NCBI RefSeq assembly: GCF_900129135.1 | Contig: NZ_FQVI01000007.1 | Location: forward strand, 62,001-126,000 | Length of the DNA: 64,000 nt | From: Lactonifactor longoviformis DSM 17459 | Lineage (GTDB): Bacteria > Bacillota > Clostridia > Lachnospirales > Lachnospiraceae | Direction of reading: 5' to 3' | Position numbers and translations under genes: made by a program | Notes under the pieces: generated by a model | Databases searched by the model: none | Seen by the model: only the letters and a program-made list of their open reading frames with translations | What the model was told of the DNA's origin: nothing | Shown here: positions 1-8,882 of the stretch, piece after piece | Layout of the letters: the number at the start of each line of letters is the position of its first letter | Numbering within the stretch: the stretch's first letter is position 1

Positions 1-326
1 CTTACTGCATTTTCATGCACAACGATGCAGGGGAAGAGATTCAGAAACGGCTGGAGATTCTGGAGAAATCCAATGACGGTTTTTTTATTGCAGGAGAGGA
101 CCTTCGCCTGCGGGGACCGGGAGATTTGTTCGGAGTCCGTCAGAGCGGTAGTATGGAGTTTAAGATCGCAGATGTTTATCAGGATGCAAATATACTAAAG
201 GAGGCCAGCGAGGCGGCAGGGGGAATTCTGGCCCTGGATCCGGAGCTTGCCCTGGAACAGCACAGGCCTCTGAGAGAGGAATTGGAGAAATATATGAAGT
301 CTCAGGCAGAGACGCTGGGGCTGTAA
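1..326 (+). CDS. recG: ATP-dependent DNA helicase RecG, C-terminal end (partial)
   Basis: This is the last ~108 codons of a gene that begins before the window; the frame is open from base 3 to the TAA at 324-326. The residues EEDLRLRGPGDLFGVRQSG are close to the helicase motif VI/TRG region of RecG, which remodels stalled replication forks and branched DNA. The final segment (LALDPELA...EELEKYMKS) also fits the RecG C-terminus. The helicase core and wedge domain lie outside the window. The stop is followed after a few bases by the ABC ATPase gene. Confidence 0.9.
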   Translation, partial: YCIFMHNDAGEEIQKRLEILEKSNDGFFIAGEDLRLRGPGDLFGVRQSGSMEFKIADVYQDANILKEASEAAGGILALDPELALEQHRPLREELEKYMKSQAETLGL

Positions 327-336
327 GGCGGTGTGT

Positions 337-1041
337 ATGAAGGAAATTGTAAGACTGGACAACGTAAAAAAATCCTATCGGATGGGAGAGGTTACCATTC
401 ATGCTGTGGACGGCGTGTCTTTCTATATACGGGAAGGGGAATTTGTGGTTATTGTGGGTCCCAGCGGTGCGGGAAAGACAACGGTACTCAATATTCTGGG
501 CGGAATGGATACCTGTGATGAAGGTGCTGTCCTGGTGGACGGCACAGACATCAGCAAATTCAGAGGAAAAAAACTAATAGAATACCGTCGGGAGGCGATC
601 GGCTTTGTATTTCAATTCTATAACCTGATCCAGAATCTGACGGCTCTGGAGAATGTAGAGCTGGCAATCCAAATCTGCAGGGATCCACTCAATGCCGAGG
701 ATGCCCTCTGCGATGTAGGATTGAAAGAGAGAATGCAGAATTTTCCGGCCCAGCTTTCGGGAGGGGAGCAGCAGCGAGTGGCCATTGCCCGGGCGCTGGC
801 CAAGAATCCAAAGCTGCTGCTCTGTGACGAGCCCACAGGAGCTCTGGACTATCAGACAGGAAAAGCAATCCTGAAACTGCTCCAGGACACCTGCAGAGAA
901 AAAAAGATGACAGTGATTGTGATAACCCATAACCAGGCCATTACCCCTATGGCTGACAGAGTAATAAAAATCAAGAACGGACGTGTGAGCAGTATGACGG
1001 AGAATCCGAATCCCATGCCCGTAGAAGAGATAGAATGGTAG
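337..1041 (+). CDS. ABC transporter ATP-binding protein (MacB/LolD type)
   Basis: This is a 234-residue nucleotide-binding subunit. It shows Walker A GPSGAGKT near residue 40, the Q-loop in FVFQFYN, the signature [15 protein letters not shown] and Walker B LLLCDEP followed by TGALD. This pattern is typical of ATPases that power FtsX/MacB-type permeases rather than importers. The ATG at 337 is preferred over an in-frame GTG at 331 because AAGGCGG lies about 5 bases before it. The stop is 7 bases before the permease gene, so the two are co-translated and form one transporter. The substrate cannot be read from the sequence; antimicrobial peptide or lipoprotein export and cell-wall signalling are known roles in this family. 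Confidence 0.93.
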   Translation: MKEIVRLDNVKKSYRMGEVTIHAVDGVSFYIREGEFVVIVGPSGAGKTTVLNILGGMDTCDEGAVLVDGTDISKFRGKKLIEYRREAIGFVFQFYNLIQNLTALENVELAIQICRDPLNAEDALCDVGLKERMQNFPAQLSGGEQQRVAIARALAKNPKLLLCDEPTGALDYQTGKAILKLLQDTCREKKMTVIVITHNQAITPMADRVIKIKNGRVSSMTENPNPMPVEEIEW

Positions 1042-1048
1042 TGATGTA

Positions 1049-4000
1049 GTGAAGCATAATGCCCTGAAAAAAGACTTTTTTGTGGAACTGAGAAAAACAA
1101 AGAACCGCTTTTTTTCCATACTTCTTATCGTGGTTCTGGGAGTTGCCTTTTTCTCCGGTATCCGTGCTGCGAGTCCGGATATGAATCTGTCGGCGGATAA
1201 GTTTTATGACGACAGCAATTTTATGGATATGCGGATTCTGAGCAGTCTTGGACTTACCGATGAGGACGTGAATGCTGTCCGCGGCATAGAAGGTGTAAGC
1301 AGCGCAGAAGGCGGTTACTCAGCAGACGTACTATGTGATCTGGAAGATGCCCAGATTGTAGTACGTCTTATGTCTATGCCTGAATCTATGAATGAGATAC
1401 AGATAGCAGAGGGCAGGCTGCCGGAGAATAATCAGGAGTGTCTGGTAGATACAAAGTTTATTACAAATACAGGATATGAGATTGGTGACACCATTAAGGT
1501 TGCCTCGGGGACAGAGGACGATATCAAAGACACGGTGAAAGAGACTTCTTATAAGATTGTAGGCAGCGGTAGTATTCCCTATTATCTGAGCCTGGATCGG
1601 GGAACCACAAAGATTGGCAACGGCAACCTGAACAGCTTTATTTTTCTTCCCAAAGATTGTTTTGCGATTGAGGCGTATACCGAACTTTGTCTGACAGTTA
1701 CAGGCGCCAGGGAGCTTCTGGACACCTCAGACGCCTATGAGAATTTGGTGGGAAAGGTGCAGGATCGGCTGGAGGATATCTCTGAGGACAGATGCCAGGC
1801 GCGTTATGACGGAATACAGGAGGAGGGCCGGGACAAGATTGCGGATGCTAAAAAAGAGATTGCTGACAATGAACAAAAGCTGGAAGATGCGGCCAAAGAA
1901 CTGGAGGACGGCCAGGTAAAGCTGGAGGACGGAAAAAAAGAAATTGCGGAGAATGAGCAGAAGCTGGCAGACGGAAAAAAAGAGTTGGACGACAATGAAG
2001 CAGTTCTTCAGGACGGGCGCAGCCAGATAGACGACGGATATGTCCAGATAGCAGATGCCAAAGAACAGCTGGAGGAGAAGCAGCAGGAGATAGACAGCGG
2101 CTGGGAGCAGATTGAGGCCAACGAACAGACACTGAAGGAAAAGCAGCAGGAGTACGAGTCAGGTCTGGCGCTGTATAAAGAGGGCGAAGCAAAGACCGAA
2201 GAACAAATTGCAGCCGCCTGGAAAGAGTGGAACGAGGGAAAAGCTGCCCTGGACGGGGCCTGGGCTTCGGCCAGGGAGCAGGCGGAGCAGGAGGCCAGGC
2301 AGCAGGCGGAACAAGGCGTAAGAGCCGCCATGGAGGAGAGTCTGAAAGCGGCGGTGGAAGCCGGACTTATGACGCAGGAGGAGGCAGACGCCCAACTTGC
2401 GGCAGCTATATCTGCTGCTCAGGAGAGCGCTGTTGCCGAGGCTGTGAAAGTCATTGAAAATCAATTTGCGGATCCCCGCGGAGAGCTGGAAAAGAACAAA
2501 AAGATTATCGAAGAGAACGAAACTGCTGCCAGGCAGCAGCTCTTAGCATCTAAAAAAGAGCTGGAAGAGGGAAAGGCAGAGCTGGACGGCGGCTTTGAAC
2601 AGCTGGAAGCTGCCAGGGCAGAGCTGGAGGATGGCCAGTCTCAATTAAATGCGGGATGGGAGGAGCTGTCTGCGCAGGCAGCGCTTCTGGAGGAAAAAGA
2701 AGCCGAGTGGCAGGATGGGAAACAAAAGCTGTACGATGCCGGAAAAGAGTGGCAGGATGGAGTAGATCAGCTGGAGGACGCCAAAAAGGAGCTTCAGGAT
2801 AAAGAACAGGAATTTTGGGACGGAAAGCAGGAATACGAGGAGGCGCGGGAGGAAGCCGAGCCTGAGATTGCCGATGCCAAGGTTAAGATTCAGGATGCAG
2901 AGAAGGAGCTTCAGGAACTGGAGCTTCCGGAGTGGTATGTTTTAGACAGGAATTACATAGAATCTTATGTGGAATATCATCAGGATTCCCAGAGAATTGA
3001 GGCAATCGGAAAAGTATTCCCGGTAATTTTCTTTCTGGTTGCCGCCCTCATCTGTCTTACGTCAATGACACGTATGGTTGAGGAAGAAAGAATTCAGATT
3101 GGTACTCTAAAGGCCCTTGGATATGGGAAGTTTTCCATAGCGGCTAAGTATATCTGCTATGCCTTTACGGCCACTATGCTGGGAAGCCTGACAGGGCTGG
3201 TGCTGGGACAGAAACTGCTTCCGGTAGTAATTATTAATGCCTATGGAATTTTGTATACCAATCTGCCGCAGATCCTGAACCCGCTGCATCTGTCTTACTC
3301 GCTGTCCTCTACTGCCGCTGCGATTTTCTGTACGGTGGCAGCTACTGTGTTTGCCTGCTACAAGGAACTGAACGCCTGCCCGGCAGAGCTGATGCGGCCG
3401 GCAGCACCTAAAATCGGGAAAAGAGTACTTCTGGAACGGATCGGGATTCTATGGCGCCACCTGAACTTTACTAACAAGTCTACCATTCGGAATTTGTTCC
3501 GGTATAAAAAAAGATTTTTTATGACAGTTTTGGGAATCGGAGGATGCATGGGGCTTCTTCTGGTAGGCTTTGGGCTGAAGGATTCTATTAAGTCCATCGG
3601 GACGCTTCAGTTTGGCAGTATCCGCAATTACAGTGCCAGTATTGCTATGAAGGATGACGTTACAGAGGAAGAGGAGAATCAGCTACTGGAAATTGTAAAG
3701 AATGACAAAGAAATAAAGAACTCTCTTTCCGTGTGTGAGACGTCAGTGGATGTGGGACGCAAAGGAACGGAAAAAAGTTCTTATATGGTAATCCCTCAGG
3801 ATCCCGGCCGTCTGACAGAATTTATCAGCCTTAGGGACAGACTGACAAAAACACCCTATGAACTCACCGACGACGGAGTGATCATAACAGAGAAGCTTGC
3901 AAAATTACTGGATGTGAAAGCTGGTGATGAGATCTATCTGAAAAAGGATGAGACTCACAAGCTGAATGTAAAGGTAAGTCATATAACGGAAAATTATTTC

Positions 4001-4606
4001 TATCATTATGTATATATTACACCTGCTTTATATGAAAAAATTTATCAGGAAGAACCTGAGTTCCACCAGATCTATACCATAAATAGTTCCGACAGCGGGA
4101 AGTTTGAGGAGGAATTCCAGAGACGTTATATGGAAGAAGAACAAGTGACGGAAATCTCATTCCTCTCCGGTTTGGCGGACAGGATTGCGGATATGCTTAA
4201 GAGTATGGATACCGTAATCTATGTGCTGGTAATATCTGCAGGAATGCTGGCCTTTATCGTTTTGTATAATCTCAATACGATCAATTTAAGTGAGAGAAAG
4301 AGGGAACTGGCCACCCTGAAGGTGCTGGGATTTTATGACATGGAAGTCTCGAGCTATATGATCAGGGAAAATATATGGCTGACCCTGATCGGGAGTATAG
4401 TAGGTGTTATTTTCGGACGAATGCTGCATTATTTCGTGATTTTGACTGCAGAAATAGACATAATGATGTTTGGCAGAAATATCGAACCAAAGAGTTTTAT
4501 ATTCAGCATTATCCTAACATTTTTCTTTTCATTTCTTGTGAATTTTGCTATGCATTTTAAATTGAAAAAAATAAACATGGTGGAGTCGATGAAGAGTGTG
4601 GAGTAG
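1049..4606 (+). CDS. FtsX-family ABC transporter permease with a giant extracytoplasmic coiled coil
   Basis: This is an 1185-residue permease with a GTG start. It has one transmembrane helix near residues 20-42, then a large outer domain, then two FtsX blocks with helices near 654-675, 700-720, 751-771, 823-843, 1056-1077, 1107-1130 and 1150-1170. Residues ~257-627 are an almost unbroken heptad-like repeat rich in Glu, Lys, Asp, Ala and Gln (units such as ELEDGKKEI), predicted to be a long coiled coil outside the membrane. The C-terminal block keeps the FtsX-like ERKRELATLKVLGF signature. It pairs with the ATPase just upstream. Such permeases transmit force or signals across the membrane rather than pumping a small solute; the target here is unknown. 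Serine- and alanine-rich frames on the other strand are shadows of the repeats. Confidence 0.9.
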   Translation: MKHNALKKDFFVELRKTKNRFFSILLIVVLGVAFFSGIRAASPDMNLSADKFYDDSNFMDMRILSSLGLTDEDVNAVRGIEGVSSAEGGYSADVLCDLEDAQIVVRLMSMPESMNEIQIAEGRLPENNQECLVDTKFITNTGYEIGDTIKVASGTEDDIKDTVKETSYKIVGSGSIPYYLSLDRGTTKIGNGNLNSFIFLPKDCFAIEAYTELCLTVTGARELLDTSDAYENLVGKVQDRLEDISEDRCQARYDGIQEEGRDKIADAKKEIADNEQKLEDAAKELEDGQVKLEDGKKEIAENEQKLADGKKELDDNEAVLQDGRSQIDDGYVQIADAKEQLEEKQQEIDSGWEQIEANEQTLKEKQQEYESGLALYKEGEAKTEEQIAAAWKEWNEGKAALDGAWASAREQAEQEARQQAEQGVRAAMEESLKAAVEAGLMTQEEADAQLAAAISAAQESAVAEAVKVIENQFADPRGELEKNKKIIEENETAARQQLLASKKELEEGKAELDGGFEQLEAARAELEDGQSQLNAGWEELSAQAALLEEKEAEWQDGKQKLYDAGKEWQDGVDQLEDAKKELQDKEQEFWDGKQEYEEAREEAEPEIADAKVKIQDAEKELQELELPEWYVLDRNYIESYVEYHQDSQRIEAIGKVFPVIFFLVAALICLTSMTRMVEEERIQIGTLKALGYGKFSIAAKYICYAFTATMLGSLTGLVLGQKLLPVVIINAYGILYTNLPQILNPLHLSYSLSSTAAAIFCTVAATVFACYKELNACPAELMRPAAPKIGKRVLLERIGILWRHLNFTNKSTIRNLFRYKKRFFMTVLGIGGCMGLLLVGFGLKDSIKSIGTLQFGSIRNYSASIAMKDDVTEEEENQLLEIVKNDKEIKNSLSVCETSVDVGRKGTEKSSYMVIPQDPGRLTEFISLRDRLTKTPYELTDDGVIITEKLAKLLDVKAGDEIYLKKDETHKLNVKVSHITENYFYHYVYITPALYEKIYQEEPEFHQIYTINSSDSGKFEEEFQRRYMEEEQVTEISFLSGLADRIADMLKSMDTVIYVLVISAGMLAFIVLYNLNTINLSERKRELATLKVLGFYDMEVSSYMIRENIWLTLIGSIVGVIFGRMLHYFVILTAEIDIMMFGRNIEPKSFIFSIILTFFFSFLVNFAMHFKLKKINMVESMKSVE

Positions 4607-4693
4607 GAAATACTTGAAAAATTCGCAGAATAGGTTTATTATGAGAAAGAAATTTATTGAACAGGTCAGAAAAGATGGTGAGGAGGAATTATT

Positions 4694-5137
4694 ATGCCAA
4701 CGAAACAATCAACTATCACGAAAGCAGCGGCACCAGCTGCCAAACCAGAAGTGAAAACGACCGCAGCAGCTGCAGGGGCAAAGACAGCTGCAGAGGCAAA
4801 GACAGCAGAAGAAGTGAAAGTACCGGTGGAAACAAAGAAACCAGCCGCCAAAAAGACTGAGGCTAAAAAACCGGCGGCCAGGAAGCCTGCTGCAAAACCG
4901 GCAGCGAAGAAGCCAGCTGAGAAAAAGGCGCCGGCGGTTGAGGAAAGCATCTATTTGCAGTTTGGGGGCAAGGAGATTCTGACAAAGGATCTGGCAGCGA
5001 GAGTAAAAGAAATCTGGACTAAAGAGTTGGGCAAGAAGGAAAAAGACCTTACGGATCTGAAATTATATGTAAAGCCAGAAGAATATACTGTTTATTACGT
5101 AATCAACCAGGAGGTTACAGGCAGTATCGATCTGTAA
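4694..5137 (+). CDS. DUF6465-type protein with an Ala/Lys/Pro-rich, histone H1-like N-terminus
   Basis: This protein has 147 residues, with GAGGAGGAATT before the ATG. Residues ~1-85 are low-complexity Ala/Lys/Pro/Glu repeats ([18 protein letters not shown]), like histone H1 tails and bacterial Hc1/AlgP proteins. Residues ~88-147 form a compact domain ([19 protein letters not shown]...) of the kind I recognise as DUF6465, common in Lachnospiraceae. The charged tail suggests nucleic-acid or polymer binding, but that is inference. It is an isolated gene ending in a strong terminator. The internal triplet-like repeats could make tail length variable between strains. Confidence 0.75.
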   Translation: MPTKQSTITKAAAPAAKPEVKTTAAAAGAKTAAEAKTAEEVKVPVETKKPAAKKTEAKKPAARKPAAKPAAKKPAEKKAPAVEESIYLQFGGKEILTKDLAARVKEIWTKELGKKEKDLTDLKLYVKPEEYTVYYVINQEVTGSIDL

Positions 5138-5154
5138 TCAGAAACGAAAAAGGA

Positions 5155-5215
5155 AAAAGAGAGACTGTCCCACGGGAAAGCCTCTCTTTTCTTTTGGTAA
5201 ATGATTACCTTTTTT
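5155..5215. terminator. Bidirectional terminator pair between the DUF6465-type gene and ssp
   Basis: A 9-bp stem, AAAAGAGAG (5155-5163) with CTCTCTTTT (5182-5190), has T-rich flanks on both strands. A second hairpin, GGTAA (5196-5200) with TTACC (5205-5209), is followed by six T on the plus strand. Together they can end transcription of both convergent genes. Confidence 0.8.
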
Positions 5216-5227
5216 GTTTGATGAGTT

Positions 5228-5470
5228 TTAGAACTGAGTTCCGCTCATGTTTGAACCAGACATGCCTGTACCGGACATCTGTCTTTCCTGAGCTTCGATC
5301 ATCTTTTTAACCATATATCCACCAACAGAACCATTCTGTTTGGATGTTAAGTTACCGTTGTAACCATCTGTAAGAGGTACTCCTAATTCGTTAGCTACTT
5401 CGAATTTGAAACGGTCTAAAGCTCCTTTTGCTTCTGGTACTGCTGCGGTATTAGAAGAACGATTTGCCAT
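5228..5470 (-). CDS. Alpha/beta-type small acid-soluble spore protein
   Basis: This 80-residue protein carries the family hallmarks: ALDRFKFEVANELGV, GNLTSKQNGSVGGYMVKKMI. These proteins coat spore DNA and protect it from UV and heat, and are degraded on germination by the Gpr protease, whose cut site lies in the FKFEVANE segment. The C-terminal tail is Gly/Ser/Met-rich (QMSGTGMSGSNMSG), longer and more repetitive than in Bacillus SspA. AAGGAGGC precedes the ATG. A sigma-G-like promoter is visible upstream. The gene shows that the organism belongs to a spore-forming lineage. Confidence 0.95.
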   Translation of the reverse strand: MANRSSNTAAVPEAKGALDRFKFEVANELGVPLTDGYNGNLTSKQNGSVGGYMVKKMIEAQERQMSGTGMSGSNMSGTQF

Positions 5471-5516
5471 AATAAATTGCCTCCTTGAAATCTTTTTTTG
5501 TTTTTTGTTACAAGGA

Positions 5517-5545
5517 TAGTATGTGAAAAATGTTTATTTTTACAC
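5517..5545 (-). promoter_or_regulatory. Candidate forespore (sigma-G-like) promoter of the SASP gene
   Basis: Read on the minus strand, GTGTA (-35) lies 17 bases before CATACTA (-10). CATnnTA is the known -10 pattern for sigma F/G. The -35 match is weaker. Its position about 50 bp before the SASP start fits late sporulation expression. Confidence 0.5.
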
Positions 5546-5613
5546 TAGAAGTTCTTGCTAGAATTAGCAAAATTTGAGAGATTTATTAATTTCGCATAAA
5601 TTCAGAAAAAAGT

Positions 5614-5642
5614 TTGCGATTTATTTAGTTATTTGTTATAAT
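5614..5642 (+). promoter_or_regulatory. Promoter before mgsA
   Basis: TTGCGA, a 17-base spacer and a perfect TATAAT (5637-5642) lie about 40 bp before the mgsA start. This fits a vegetative sigma-A promoter. Confidence 0.6.
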
Positions 5643-5681
5643 GATTGAGAAAACGTAGAAAATCAAGGGAATGATAACAAT

Positions 5682-6074
5682 ATGAATGTAGGAATAATTG
5701 CTCACAACAGCAAAAAAGCGTTAATTGAAGATTTTTGCATCGCCTATAAGAATATACTGGCAAAGCATGAGATATTCGCTACGGGAACTACAGGAAGAAG
5801 AATCGAAGAAGTGACGAATCTGCATGTCCATAAGTTCCTTCCGGGAAGTATGGGAGGCGACAAGCAGTTTACGGAGATGATAGAGCGGGGAGATATCGAC
5901 ATGGTGATATTCTTTTACAATCCTTCCATGATCGATCCCAAGGAGCCGGATGTATATCAGATAACCAGATGCTGTGACCAGTACAACATACCCGTAGCTT
6001 CTAATATAGCAACGGCAGAATCTCTGATTCTGGGACTGGCCAGAGGTGATTTGGACTGGCGGACACAAGTTTAA
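5682..6074 (+). CDS. mgsA: Methylglyoxal synthase family protein with altered active-site residues
   Basis: This 130-residue protein has the MGS fold sequence: FATGTTGRRI, GSMGGDKQ and IPVASNIATAES align with E. coli MgsA. The enzyme turns dihydroxyacetone phosphate into methylglyoxal and phosphate. By eye alignment, His19, Asp71 (in GGDKQ) and Asp101 are kept. Asp20 is Asn (AHNS instead of AHDH), Asp91 is Asn (FFYNP instead of FFWDP) and His98 is Lys. These positions have been implicated in catalysis, so activity or substrate may differ. The lineage may simply use a variant site. The gene has its own promoter and is followed 36 bp on by rsmD. Confidence 0.8.
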   Translation: MNVGIIAHNSKKALIEDFCIAYKNILAKHEIFATGTTGRRIEEVTNLHVHKFLPGSMGGDKQFTEMIERGDIDMVIFFYNPSMIDPKEPDVYQITRCCDQYNIPVASNIATAESLILGLARGDLDWRTQV

Positions 6075-6110
6075 ATTCGCTTGGGCGAAAGAAAGACAGG
6101 AAGATACAAT

Positions 6111-6674
6111 ATGAGAGTCATAGCAGGAACAGCGAGAAGCCTTCCGCTTAAGACAGTGCCCGGTATGGATACCCGGCCTACAACAGACAGGACAAAGGAA
6201 ACTTTGTTTAATGTTCTGCAGCCTGAAATCCCAGACTGCAGATTTCTGGATCTGTTTGCAGGCAGCGGGGCCATTGGGATTGAAGCCTTGAGCAGAGGGG
6301 CTGCTTTTTGTGTGTTTATTGAGAAAAATCGTAAGGCATACGCCTGTATAGAGGAGAATCTTGCCTTTACAAGGCTAAAGGAAAGAAGCAGGGTAATGCA
6401 TACTGATGTGGTTACAGGGCTGGGGCAGCTGGAACAGGAAGAAGCTTTTGACTGTATTTTTATGGATCCTCCCTACGATATGGAGTTGGAAAAAGAAGTG
6501 CTGTCAGTATGCCGGGACAAATCCTTTGTCTCAGAGCATACGCTGTTTATAATAGAAGCATCTCTTTCTACAGATTTCTCATATCTGAAAGAAATGGGAT
6601 ATGCCATAGTCAAACAAAAGAAGTATAAAACGAATACCCACGTCTTTATAAAAAGGTACAAGGAGAAAAAGTAA
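6111..6674 (+). CDS. rsmD: 16S rRNA (guanine966-N2)-methyltransferase RsmD
   Basis: This 187-residue SAM-dependent methyltransferase begins MRVIAGTARSLPL, the usual RsmD start. It has the SAM-binding motif LDLFAGSGAIGIEALSRGA and the catalytic N6/N2 motif DPPY (in FMDPPYDMEL). It methylates G966 of 16S rRNA in the 30S subunit. The ATG at 6111, with AGGAAG upstream, is preferred to an in-frame TTG at 6081. The stop codon abuts coaD without a gap, the conserved rsmD-coaD order of Firmicutes. Confidence 0.95.
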   Translation: MRVIAGTARSLPLKTVPGMDTRPTTDRTKETLFNVLQPEIPDCRFLDLFAGSGAIGIEALSRGAAFCVFIEKNRKAYACIEENLAFTRLKERSRVMHTDVVTGLGQLEQEEAFDCIFMDPPYDMELEKEVLSVCRDKSFVSEHTLFIIEASLSTDFSYLKEMGYAIVKQKKYKTNTHVFIKRYKEKK

Positions 6675-7160
6675 ATGGCAATAGCAATTTATCCGGGAAG
6701 TTTTGATCCGGTAACATTTGGTCATCTGGATATTATACACCGCGCAACCAGGCTTTTTGACGAAGTAATTGTCGGCGTTTTGAATAATTCTGCAAAAAGT
6801 CCGTTGTTTTCTGCAGAAGAACGTGTTAATATACTTAAGAAGGTGACGGAGGATATACCAAATTTGAAGATTAAGTCCTTTAGCGGGTTGTCTGTGAACT
6901 TTGCGAAGGAGTGCAATGCGAAAGTGATCGTAAGAGGCCTGCGGGCTATTACAGATTTTGAGTACGAGCTGCAGCTGGCACAGACAAACAGGATTCTGGA
7001 CAAGGATATTGATACTATGTTCCTTACCACCAGTCTGGAATATGCATATCTGAGTTCCTCTACCGTTAAGGAAGCGGCAAGTTTTGGCGCTGATATCTCC
7101 GAATTTTTACCCCCCTATGCAGTTGAAAAAGTGAAAGAAAAGTTTCAAGGGATAAAATAA
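6675..7160 (+). CDS. coaD: Phosphopantetheine adenylyltransferase
   Basis: This 161-residue enzyme performs the fourth step of coenzyme A synthesis, joining ATP and 4'-phosphopantetheine to give dephospho-CoA. The nucleotidyltransferase motifs are intact: [16 protein letters not shown] at the N-terminus with the HxGH-type TFGH, and [12 protein letters not shown] with the ISSS-like signature. Length is typical. It starts directly at the rsmD stop, so the two are translationally coupled. Confidence 0.96.
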   Translation: MAIAIYPGSFDPVTFGHLDIIHRATRLFDEVIVGVLNNSAKSPLFSAEERVNILKKVTEDIPNLKIKSFSGLSVNFAKECNAKVIVRGLRAITDFEYELQLAQTNRILDKDIDTMFLTTSLEYAYLSSSTVKEAASFGADISEFLPPYAVEKVKEKFQGIK

Positions 7161-7186
7161 TTAATGTACAATAAGGAGTGTAAAAA

Positions 7187-7825
7187 ATGAGCAGCAGAAT
7201 TGAACAAATCATTGAAGAGATCGAAGAATACGTAGAAACCTGTAAATTTCAGCCGTTATCTACAACTAAGATTGTGGTAAATAAAGAAGAACTGGAAGAC
7301 CTTTTAAGAGAACTTCGCCTGAAGACACCGGACGAGATTAAGAGATATCAGAAGATTATCAGCAATAAAGACGCTATTCTTGCAGATGCCCAGGCGAAGG
7401 CAGAGGGACTGATTGCAGAGGCAAAGGCTCAGACCCAGGAGATGGTAAGCCAGTCTGAGGTAATGCAGCAGGCGTATGCCCAGGCGAATGAGACCATCAA
7501 CAATGCGAACCGTCAGGCACAGGAGATTCTGGATTCTGCAACCAGTGATGCCAACAGCATCCGCTTGAGCGCAATCTCCTACACCGATGATATGCTGGCA
7601 AATCTGGGACAGATTATGAGCGGTGCACTGGAGGATGTGGCTGTAAAATATAATTCTTTCGTACAGTCTCTTCAGAGCTGCTACGAGGTTGTGAATAAAA
7701 ACCGCAATGAGCTTGCACCCCAGGTAGCACAGGCTTCCACCTCTGTTTCGTCAGCAGCTTTGGATGACGACATGGAAGTAGAAGGACTGGATGATCTGGA
7801 TGATTTAGACGATTTGGACGATTAA
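7187..7825 (+). CDS. Coiled-coil protein with acidic DDL-repeat tail (conserved next to coaD/ylbJ)
   Basis: This is a 212-residue soluble protein. Residues ~60-150 are helical and rich in Ala, Gln and Glu (LADAQAKAEGLIAEAKAQTQEM), resembling the stalk of ATP synthase b or V-ATPase H subunits, which is how such proteins are often named. A DivIVA-like scaffold role is another option. The extreme C-terminus is made of DDL repeats encoded by tandem 9-bp units. These last 21 bases overlap the end of the converging ylbJ-like gene. A good AAGGAG precedes the ATG. The exact function is unknown; position next to rsmD-coaD is conserved in relatives as far as I know. Confidence 0.65.
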   Translation: MSSRIEQIIEEIEEYVETCKFQPLSTTKIVVNKEELEDLLRELRLKTPDEIKRYQKIISNKDAILADAQAKAEGLIAEAKAQTQEMVSQSEVMQQAYAQANETINNANRQAQEILDSATSDANSIRLSAISYTDDMLANLGQIMSGALEDVAVKYNSFVQSLQSCYEVVNKNRNELAPQVAQASTSVSSAALDDDMEVEGLDDLDDLDDLDD

Positions 7826-8734
7826 TAGAGCCAAAAGGAAGGTGATTGCAAGACTGCACAGCTTTCCTTTCACATAAGGCATCAGAGGCAGAGATGTCTC
7901 ATTTATCATGGATTTTGTCTGGGCCATAATACATAGGCCTCCGAAGGAGGTAAGAGCCATGATAATTGCGTATTTGAGAAAAAAAGGGCAGGCGGTCTGA
8001 GCGATGGCAGCGGTACCGGTGGAGATTTCTGTGATCCCCAGCAGGGCATACCGAAGGGGTGCCGGTAAAAAGGTGCAGGTCTGTATCATTCCGCTGCATA
8101 CAGAGAAGAGGATAATATATCCCCCAAGCTTTGTAATTCCTTCAAATCCATTCATAATAGAGGTATCTATGATAACTCCTAGAGGAGGACGCCGGGATAC
8201 CTCTTTTTTGTGATCTGTCAGGTGGCTTTTCTTTTTTTTGTATCCGGATCGGAAGAGCAGAGAAGTGATAAAGCTGCCGGTGTAAAGGATCAGAAAGCTT
8301 AACCCTATGTACTCCTCTCTGTGGAGGGTTTCCAGGAGAAGAAAGGAGGATACAAACATGGGTCCCGGATGATTTGAGAAGGTTAGAAGATAGCAGGCTT
8401 CTTCCCGGCTGATCTTTCCGCTGCCGTACAGATCTGCCGTAACCTTTGCCCCCATGGGATAACCGCAGAACACCCCCAGGAGGAGGGCGTAAGCTCCGTT
8501 GGGGGAGAGTCCGAACAGGAAATTCCAAAGCTTTTTCGGCAGAGCAATCCATTTTTCCAGGACATTCGTTTTAATCAGAATATTGGACAGGATCATAAAA
8601 GGCAGAAGTGAGGGGAGAAGGCTCTGAAACCATAGAAGAAGTCCCCTTTTTGAAGCTGCAAATGCTATTTCCGGACAAAACAGGAGAAAGGACAAAAGTA
8701 AAAGCAGGGGAGGAAGATACCAGCGTTTTTTCAT
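7805..8734 (-). CDS. ylbJ: YlbJ-like sporulation integral membrane protein (nucleoside-recognition/GATE domain)
   Basis: This is a 309-residue polytopic membrane protein with at least seven hydrophobic segments. The segment GVFCGYPMGAKVTADLY and the later TEISTGTAAIAQ with MALTSFGGLCIMAQ match the two nucleoside-recognition (GATE) halves of YlbJ. In Bacillus subtilis ylbJ is under sporulation control and needed for resistant spores; the partner coaD is also its neighbour there. This copy is shorter than the ~400-residue Bacillus protein. It converges on, and overlaps by 21 bases, the coiled-coil gene. The symbol is by similarity and context. Confidence 0.75.
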   Translation of the reverse strand: MKKRWYLPPLLLLLSFLLFCPEIAFAASKRGLLLWFQSLLPSLLPFMILSNILIKTNVLEKWIALPKKLWNFLFGLSPNGAYALLLGVFCGYPMGAKVTADLYGSGKISREEACYLLTFSNHPGPMFVSSFLLLETLHREEYIGLSFLILYTGSFITSLLFRSGYKKKKSHLTDHKKEVSRRPPLGVIIDTSIMNGFEGITKLGGYIILFSVCSGMIQTCTFLPAPLRYALLGITEISTGTAAIAQTACPFFLKYAIIMALTSFGGLCIMAQTKSMINETSLPLMPYVKGKLCSLAITFLLALLIVQIV

Positions 8735-8882
8735 TTATGTCTCCAGCAGGAAATTGTCTTTCTCTTAGTATATGAGGAGAGAGGGAAAAATAGGTTTAAA
8801 CTTAAGAAATCTCGCGGCGGGGGCTTGCTATTTTTATTTGCCTGTGACACAATGTAGAAAGACAAAATCAGGAGGTGCTTTT

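Noticed and set aside
1804-2464. Ser/Ala/Cys-rich frames on the minus strand
   Set aside because: They mirror the coiled-coil repeats of the ABC permease and have no ribosome sites or family features.
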